Source: Candidatus Aminicenantota bacterium
GTDB taxonomy: Bacteria; Acidobacteriota; Aminicenantia; Aminicenantales; JAFGAV01
DNA length: 8,915 nucleotides
Direction of reading: 5' to 3'
NCBI GenBank assembly: GCA_016867615.1
Contig: VGJG01000050.1
Coordinates: 1-8,915 of the forward strand
Shown: positions 5,645 to 8,915 of the stretch, piece after piece
Layout of the letters: the number at the start of each line of letters is the position of its first letter
Numbering within the stretch: position 1 is the first letter of the stretch
Translations under genes and position numbers: made by a program
Notes under the pieces: generated by a model
The model's input: the letters and a program-made list of their open reading frames with translations, nothing else
Database searches by the model: none
What the model was told of the DNA's origin: nothing

Positions 5645-6847
5645 ATGGAAACGGGGCGTCCAGAAACGGCTCTGCTTCTCCGGTGCGCTTCGGCGCGTCT
5701 CGGCCCGGAGGAGGGCTCAGGGCTTGCGGACGCACTGCAGAAAGGCCTCGACTGGGAGCTCTTATTCCGGCTCGCTGTCCGCCATCGGGTCGTCCCCCTC
5801 GTTTTTCACAACCTCTCCAAATGGGCCGCCCCGCGGGCGCCCGAAGGCTTGCTCGGCCGGCTGCGATCCCTGCATCTCGGCAACCTGGCCGGCAACGTCA
5901 GGAAAGCCGGCGCCCTGGCCGGGATCATGACCGCCCTCGAGGCGGCCGGCATCCGGGCCGCGGCCTACAAGGGTGCCGTCCTGGCCGTCTCCGCCTACGG
6001 CGACTTGGGCTTGAGGACGTTCAACGACCTCGATGTTTTTGTCGGGCAAGGCGATGTTCTCCGGGCCCTCGAACTGCTCGCCGTCCGCGGCTACAGGATG
6101 GCGGGGACGTCGGCTGCGGGGCTCTCCCCCCCGTCGCTCCGTCTCCTGCGCGACGTCGTCCTCCGGGACCGGGAAGGCCGGGTCGCCCTGGAGATCCAGT
6201 GGCGGCTCGCCCAGAGGTACCATCCCGTTTTTCGGGAGCCGGGAGATCTCTTGAGGCGCTCCGTTCGCCTCGAAGTCCAGGGCGCCGCTCTCAGGACGTT
6301 CTCCGCCGAGGATACGCTCATTCTCCTCTGTCTCCACGGGCTGTATCACGCCTGGAGCCAGCTGCAGATGGTGTGCGATGTGGCCGAGCACTTGAGAAGC
6401 GCGCGCCTCGACCCCGGGCTCGTTCTCGAGCTGGCGGGAGAAAACCGGGCCCATGGCATCCTCTTCCTCGGTCTGCACCTGGCGCGCCGTCTCCTGGACG
6501 CGCCCCTGCCGAACGCCCTCCTCGACGCCGCCCGGGCCGACCGGTACGCGTCCTCCCTGTCCCGAGACCTGGAACGCCGTTTCTTCGACGCCGAACCTGC
6601 CGCTTCCCGCGCCCGGAGACTTTTTTTCCGGGAGGCGCTGCTTCTTCCCGGATTCGGCTCCCGGGTCCGCTATTTCGCCGGAAGGCTGCTGACGCCCAAC
6701 GAGGAGGACCTGGCCGGCCGGGCTCCGACCTGCTGGAGGAGGCTGCTGTTGCCTGTCCTCAGGCTTTTGAGGCTGTTCCGTTCCTACGTTCTTCAGGATA
6801 AAAAAACCGCGGCCGGAGCCCGGGCGTCCGGCCGGTATGAGTCATGA
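5645..6847 (+). CDS. NTP_transf_5 (PF14907-type) nucleotidyltransferase family protein
   Basis: The 400-residue product resembles the nucleotidyltransferase-fold family PF14907, often annotated simply as nucleotidyltransferase family protein and commonly found near polysaccharide genes; its substrates are mostly unknown. Seen here are YKGAVLAVSAYGDLGLRTFNDLDVFV (108-133 from the chosen start), which holds the KG and D-x-D motifs, then ALEIQWRL (181-188) and ILLCLHGLYHAWSQLQMVCDVAEHL (226-250) with the family's histidines and Asp. The C-terminal part is arginine-rich. The start is uncertain: GTG 5597, ATG 5630 and ATG 5645 are in frame. I chose 5645 because the recognisable alpha-helical region follows directly and a -10-like box covers 5630; none has a convincing ribosome binding site, though GAGG abuts GTG 5597. 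The stop overlaps the next gene's ATG, so the two are co-translated. Confidence 0.8.
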   Translation: METGRPETALLLRCASARLGPEEGSGLADALQKGLDWELLFRLAVRHRVVPLVFHNLSKWAAPRAPEGLLGRLRSLHLGNLAGNVRKAGALAGIMTALEAAGIRAAAYKGAVLAVSAYGDLGLRTFNDLDVFVGQGDVLRALELLAVRGYRMAGTSAAGLSPPSLRLLRDVVLRDREGRVALEIQWRLAQRYHPVFREPGDLLRRSVRLEVQGAALRTFSAEDTLILLCLHGLYHAWSQLQMVCDVAEHLRSARLDPGLVLELAGENRAHGILFLGLHLARRLLDAPLPNALLDAARADRYASSLSRDLERRFFDAEPAASRARRLFFREALLLPGFGSRVRYFAGRLLTPNEEDLAGRAPTCWRRLLLPVLRLLRLFRSYVLQDKKTAAGARASGRYES

Positions 6848-7473
6848 ATCCCGAACGCGTCTTCCGTTTCGTCCTCATAGGTGTCTTTTGTCTCTTTTCC
6901 ATTATGCGCATCCTGTATTATCACCTCGCCAAGCGGGCCGGCTATCGGACGGTCATCGAGGAAAGCCGCAAGTATTCGATCCTGTTGAGCGTTTTCATCT
7001 GTTATCAGGTGTTTTCGTTTTTTGTTTACCTGTTCCTCCCGGAATGGCTGTCCTGGGCGGCCTTTTCCCTTCCGCTCGGGACGCGCGCCGCCGGCTCCTC
7101 TTTGGCGGTCTTCGCCCTCCTGTTGTTCCTCTGGGTGCACCGCAGCCTCGGCCACAACTTCTCCAGCACCCTTCGAATCAAGGACAGACACAGGGTGGTG
7201 ACCTCGGGCCCCTACCGGCTTATGCGCCATCCCATGTACTCGGCGTTCTACCTGCTCCACGCCGCCGTGTTCTTCCTGACGAAGAACTGGTTCATCGGCC
7301 TGTCCTGGACGCTGGGCTTGACCCTGATCATCATCCTGCGTGTCAAGCGCGAGGAGGAGATGATGGTCCGCCACTTCGGGGACGAATACTCCTCCTACAT
7401 GAAACGGACGGGACGGTTTCTGCCTCCCCTCCGGTTCCGCGGAATATTCAAGAACAACAGGGGCGCCGTTTGA
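6844..7473 (+). CDS. Isoprenylcysteine carboxyl methyltransferase-like membrane methyltransferase
   Basis: The 209-residue integral membrane protein belongs to the ICMT/PEMT-like superfamily of S-adenosylmethionine-dependent methyltransferases. Hydrophobic segments lie at about residues 7-25, 46-66, 84-98, 133-147 and 149-166. The cofactor-binding signature is complete: LGHNFSSTL (102-110), VVTSGPYRLMRHPMYS (118-133), RVKREEEMM (166-174) with the paired glutamates, and a Y-x-x-Y-x-x-x-T-x-R-F-x-P tail (182-194). Bacterial members of this group act on varied substrates; some methylate lipids or small molecules, and the substrate cannot be read from sequence. The ATG overlaps the previous stop as ATGA, with no strong ribosome binding site, indicating translational coupling with the nucleotidyltransferase. 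The pairing may mean a shared envelope or small-molecule modification job, but that is inference. Confidence 0.85.
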   Translation: MNPERVFRFVLIGVFCLFSIMRILYYHLAKRAGYRTVIEESRKYSILLSVFICYQVFSFFVYLFLPEWLSWAAFSLPLGTRAAGSSLAVFALLLFLWVHRSLGHNFSSTLRIKDRHRVVTSGPYRLMRHPMYSAFYLLHAAVFFLTKNWFIGLSWTLGLTLIIILRVKREEEMMVRHFGDEYSSYMKRTGRFLPPLRFRGIFKNNRGAV

Positions 7474-7475
7474 GG

Positions 7476-7498
7476 CGGCGGGCCCTCCGGGCCCGTCG
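7476..7498 (+). terminator. GC-rich hairpin after the methyltransferase gene
   Basis: CGGGCCC (7479-7485) and GGGCCCG (7489-7495) flank a three-base loop, and the stem extends to ten pairs (7476-7485 with 7489-7498) including one G-U. It starts two bases after the methyltransferase stop. There is no T-tract, so it is not a canonical intrinsic terminator; it could be a pause site, an mRNA 3'-end stabiliser, or a partial terminator. Confidence 0.35.
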
Positions 7499-7526
7499 GT
7501 AGCCGGTTGGCGCGAGGGAGACATCG

Positions 7527-7539
7527 GTTCTTGAAGAAC
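7527..7539. promoter_or_regulatory. Short palindrome GTTCTTGAAGAAC before the exchanger gene
   Basis: A 6-1-6 inverted repeat lies a few bases before the G-rich ribosome binding site (AGGGGGG, 7542-7548) of the exchanger gene. It could be an operator or a five-pair hairpin that affects ribosome access. The match is short and may be chance. Confidence 0.2.
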
Positions 7540-7555
7540 TCAGGGGGGCTGTAAT

Positions 7556-8590
7556 ATGCTTTCGGCCGAAATGGACATCCTTTCCTGGTACGGCGCCCTG
7601 GTCCGGTCCATCGAGGGCAGCACCCTCCTGGCCTGGACGGCGCTCGCCGCCGCCCTGGTGATCCTCTCGAAATCAGCCGGCGTGTTCGTCGATTCTTCCG
7701 TGCGGATAGCGGAGAAGTTCAAGATCCCGAAGGTGGTCATCGGCATCGTTCTCGTCTCGCTGGCCACTACGGCGCCCGAGCTGTCCGTGTCGCTCATGTC
7801 GGCCACGACCGGCAAGCCGGAGATGGCCTTGGGCAACGCCATCGGCTCCGTGATCTGCGACGACGGCCTGGCGCTCGGACTGGCGGGCCTGGTGTCCGCG
7901 GCTCCGATTTTGATCATGCCCGTGGTGCTGAGAATCTCGGGCATTTTCCTGCTGTGCGTCGAAATCCTCGCCTTCCTTTTCGTCGTCTTCGACTCCACGC
8001 TCGACCGGCTCGAGGGAGCGATCCTCGTCGGACTGTTCTTCGGCTATCTGGCCTATTTGTTATCCCGGCACAAGCGGGGGAAACTGCAGAGCGGCGCGGA
8101 GGAAGGGCCGATGCCGGCCAAAAAAGCGGTTGTTCCCGTCGTCGCCCTGCTTTTCGTCGTCAGCCTCCTGGGGATCATCGCCGCCAGCAAATTCATCGTC
8201 GTCGCGGCGGTCAAGATCGCCCACGTCTTTCGCGTGCCCGAGACGGTCATCGCCCTGACCGTCGTGGCCTTCGGCACGTCCATCCCCGAAGTCGCGACCT
8301 GCGTCGTCGCCGCCCGGCGGAAGCAGGGCGCCCTCGCCGTGGGCAACATCATCGGCGCCGACATCATGAACATCTGCTGGGTCGCGGGCGCTTCCGCCGT
8401 GGCCAATCCTCTCGTCCTCGGAACGAAGGAGATTCTATTCATGTTTCCGGCGATGTTCGTCATCGTCGGGGCCATGCTGGCCATGCTGCGCCATCGATAC
8501 TCGCTCACCCGGCCCAAGGGGGCGGTCCTCCTGGGGCTCTATGTCCTCTATCTGTTCCTGGCCGCGTTTGTCATGAAATTTCCGGCGTAA
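7556..8590 (+). CDS. CaCA-superfamily sodium/calcium exchanger-like antiporter
   Basis: The 344-residue membrane protein has the two-fold inverted-repeat plan of bacterial Na+/Ca2+ exchanger homologues (YrbG-like): about ten hydrophobic helices in two halves joined by a hydrophilic loop (about 171-190). Alpha-1 is ATTAPELSVS (70-79) followed by GNAIGSVICDDGLALG (93-108); alpha-2 is GTSIPEVATC (240-249) followed by GNIIGADIMNICWVAG (263-278). Both ion-site glutamates are present (E75, E245). The second alpha-1 motif is unusual: GSVICDD replaces the common GSNIFN, putting D102 where Asn is usual, and N272 sits where the archaeal NCX_Mj has Asp. The start ATG at 7556 has a G-rich ribosome binding site eight bases upstream; an ATG at 7571 is an alternative. 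The gap to the methyltransferase is 82 bases. Cation/H+ or cation/Na+ exchange is likely, but the ion is not certain. Confidence 0.88.
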   Translation: MLSAEMDILSWYGALVRSIEGSTLLAWTALAAALVILSKSAGVFVDSSVRIAEKFKIPKVVIGIVLVSLATTAPELSVSLMSATTGKPEMALGNAIGSVICDDGLALGLAGLVSAAPILIMPVVLRISGIFLLCVEILAFLFVVFDSTLDRLEGAILVGLFFGYLAYLLSRHKRGKLQSGAEEGPMPAKKAVVPVVALLFVVSLLGIIAASKFIVVAAVKIAHVFRVPETVIALTVVAFGTSIPEVATCVVAARRKQGALAVGNIIGADIMNICWVAGASAVANPLVLGTKEILFMFPAMFVIVGAMLAMLRHRYSLTRPKGAVLLGLYVLYLFLAAFVMKFPA

Positions 8591-8609
8591 CAATCAAGAA
8601 TCACTACGA

Positions 8610-8915
8610 TCATCCGGCGCCGCCCCCGCCCCCTCCGCCGCCCCCTCCGCCGCCGCCGCTGAAACCGCCCCCGCTCCCGGACGAGTAATGGGCGGCCGAG
8701 GCGCTGGCCTGTTCGATCGTCGTCGCCGCCGCCTCGATGCCGCGGACGACGGAAGTCAGGCCGTCGAGGCCTCGGAAGCCGTCGCGGCTTAAGCCCGCAT
8801 ACCACAGGGGAGCGGAAGCCCGGCCGTCTTGGAGCAGGACGGGCAGGGCCCGGAGGATCTTCTTGGCCTGCCCGAAGAGGATGCCGAAAACGAGGTAGCT
8901 CTCCCAGAGGACGTA
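8610..8915 (-). CDS. C-terminal part of a DUF2207-like membrane protein with polyglycine tail
   Basis: An open frame runs from the right edge to TGA at 8612-8610, giving 101 residues of a gene whose start lies outside the window. It begins YVLWESYLVFGILFGQAKKI, which matches the place where DUF2207 (YciQ-like) proteins read roughly W-x-x-Y-L-V-Y-A-x-A-L-G-x-A-x-K; then comes APLWYAGLSRDGFRGL, a short helical stretch (TSVVRGIEAAATTIEQASAS) and the tail HYSSGSGGGFS followed by 13 glycines, Ala and Gly. A serine/glycine end of the form GGGFSGGGGGG is typical of DUF2207 and also of some TPM-domain proteins. The function of the family is not established. It converges on the exchanger gene with 19 bases between the two stops. 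The frame is clean with no internal stop. Confidence 0.7.
   Translation of the reverse strand, partial: YVLWESYLVFGILFGQAKKILRALPVLLQDGRASAPLWYAGLSRDGFRGLDGLTSVVRGIEAAATTIEQASASAAHYSSGSGGGFSGGGGGGGGGGGGGAG
8619..8657 (-). repeat. GGN codon run encoding 13 glycines; G-rich coding strand
   Basis: Thirteen consecutive glycine codons (GGC, GGA and GGG mixed) form a low-complexity tract at the end of the DUF2207-like gene. The minus strand carries several closely spaced runs of three to five G, which fits a possible G-quadruplex in DNA or mRNA. The mix of synonymous codons suggests selection for glycine rather than simple slippage of one codon. Confidence 0.8.

Noticed and set aside
6793..7524. 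Minus-strand frame of 243 codons opposite the methyltransferase
   Set aside because: The plus strand encodes an intact methyltransferase signature; the opposite frame has no recognisable feature.
8631..8660. CRISPR-like or tandem repeat from the repeated CCCTCCGCCGCC units
   Set aside because: It is a short low-complexity run of glycine codons in frame in the minus-strand gene; there are no spacers or regular repeat units.
7954..8688. Plus-strand frame ending in a polyproline tail
   Set aside because: It is out of frame with the exchanger gene and is Arg/Pro-rich; the proline run is simply the complement of the glycine codons of the minus-strand DUF2207-like gene.

Overview
The window is ordinary high-GC bacterial chromosome, densely packed with nine protein-coding genes. 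Eight are complete and one is cut by the right edge. I see no tRNA, rRNA, CRISPR array, insertion sequence or integrase. The gene content (bacterial EndoQ-type nuclease, Ddl, RuvX, MltG, HU) is that of a peptidoglycan-making bacterium. The EndoQ-family gene, a secreted beta-rich protein of unknown family and the DUF2207-like gene recall uncultured Acidobacteriota/Aminicenantes-type genomes, but this is an impression and no marker in the window settles it.

Left part, minus strand (1-2675): an EndoQ-family DNA-repair endonuclease whose last five residues (QLTLF) look like a sliding-clamp-binding peptide. Upstream of it, behind a strong intrinsic terminator, is a secreted protein of unknown function with its own promoter and a structured leader.

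Middle, minus strand (2676-5606): HU-family protein, then ddl, ruvX and mltG, all read leftward. ddl/ruvX overlap by 16 bases and ruvX/mltG by 11 bases, so these three are very probably one transcript linking peptidoglycan precursor synthesis (Ddl), RNase H-fold nucleic acid processing (RuvX) and glycan-strand termination (MltG). HU has a near-consensus sigma70 promoter and a strong ribosome binding site.

Right part, plus strand (5597-8590): an NTP_transf_5-type nucleotidyltransferase, an ICMT-like membrane methyltransferase (4-base ATGA overlap) and, 82 bases further on, a CaCA-family cation exchanger with altered ion-site motifs. A partial minus-strand gene (8610-8915) converges on the exchanger. 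It encodes the C-terminal end of a DUF2207-like membrane protein finishing in a run of 13 glycines.

The best second-look items are the predicted clamp-binding tail of the EndoQ homologue, an Asp-to-Asn change at the expected C-terminal catalytic position of RuvX, the Asp/Asn arrangement in the exchanger's two alpha repeats, and a pattern in which three genes have promoter-like -10 boxes only about a dozen bases before a start codon with no clear Shine-Dalgarno sequence, suggesting leaderless or near-leaderless mRNAs. I did not find a convincing new multi-gene system.
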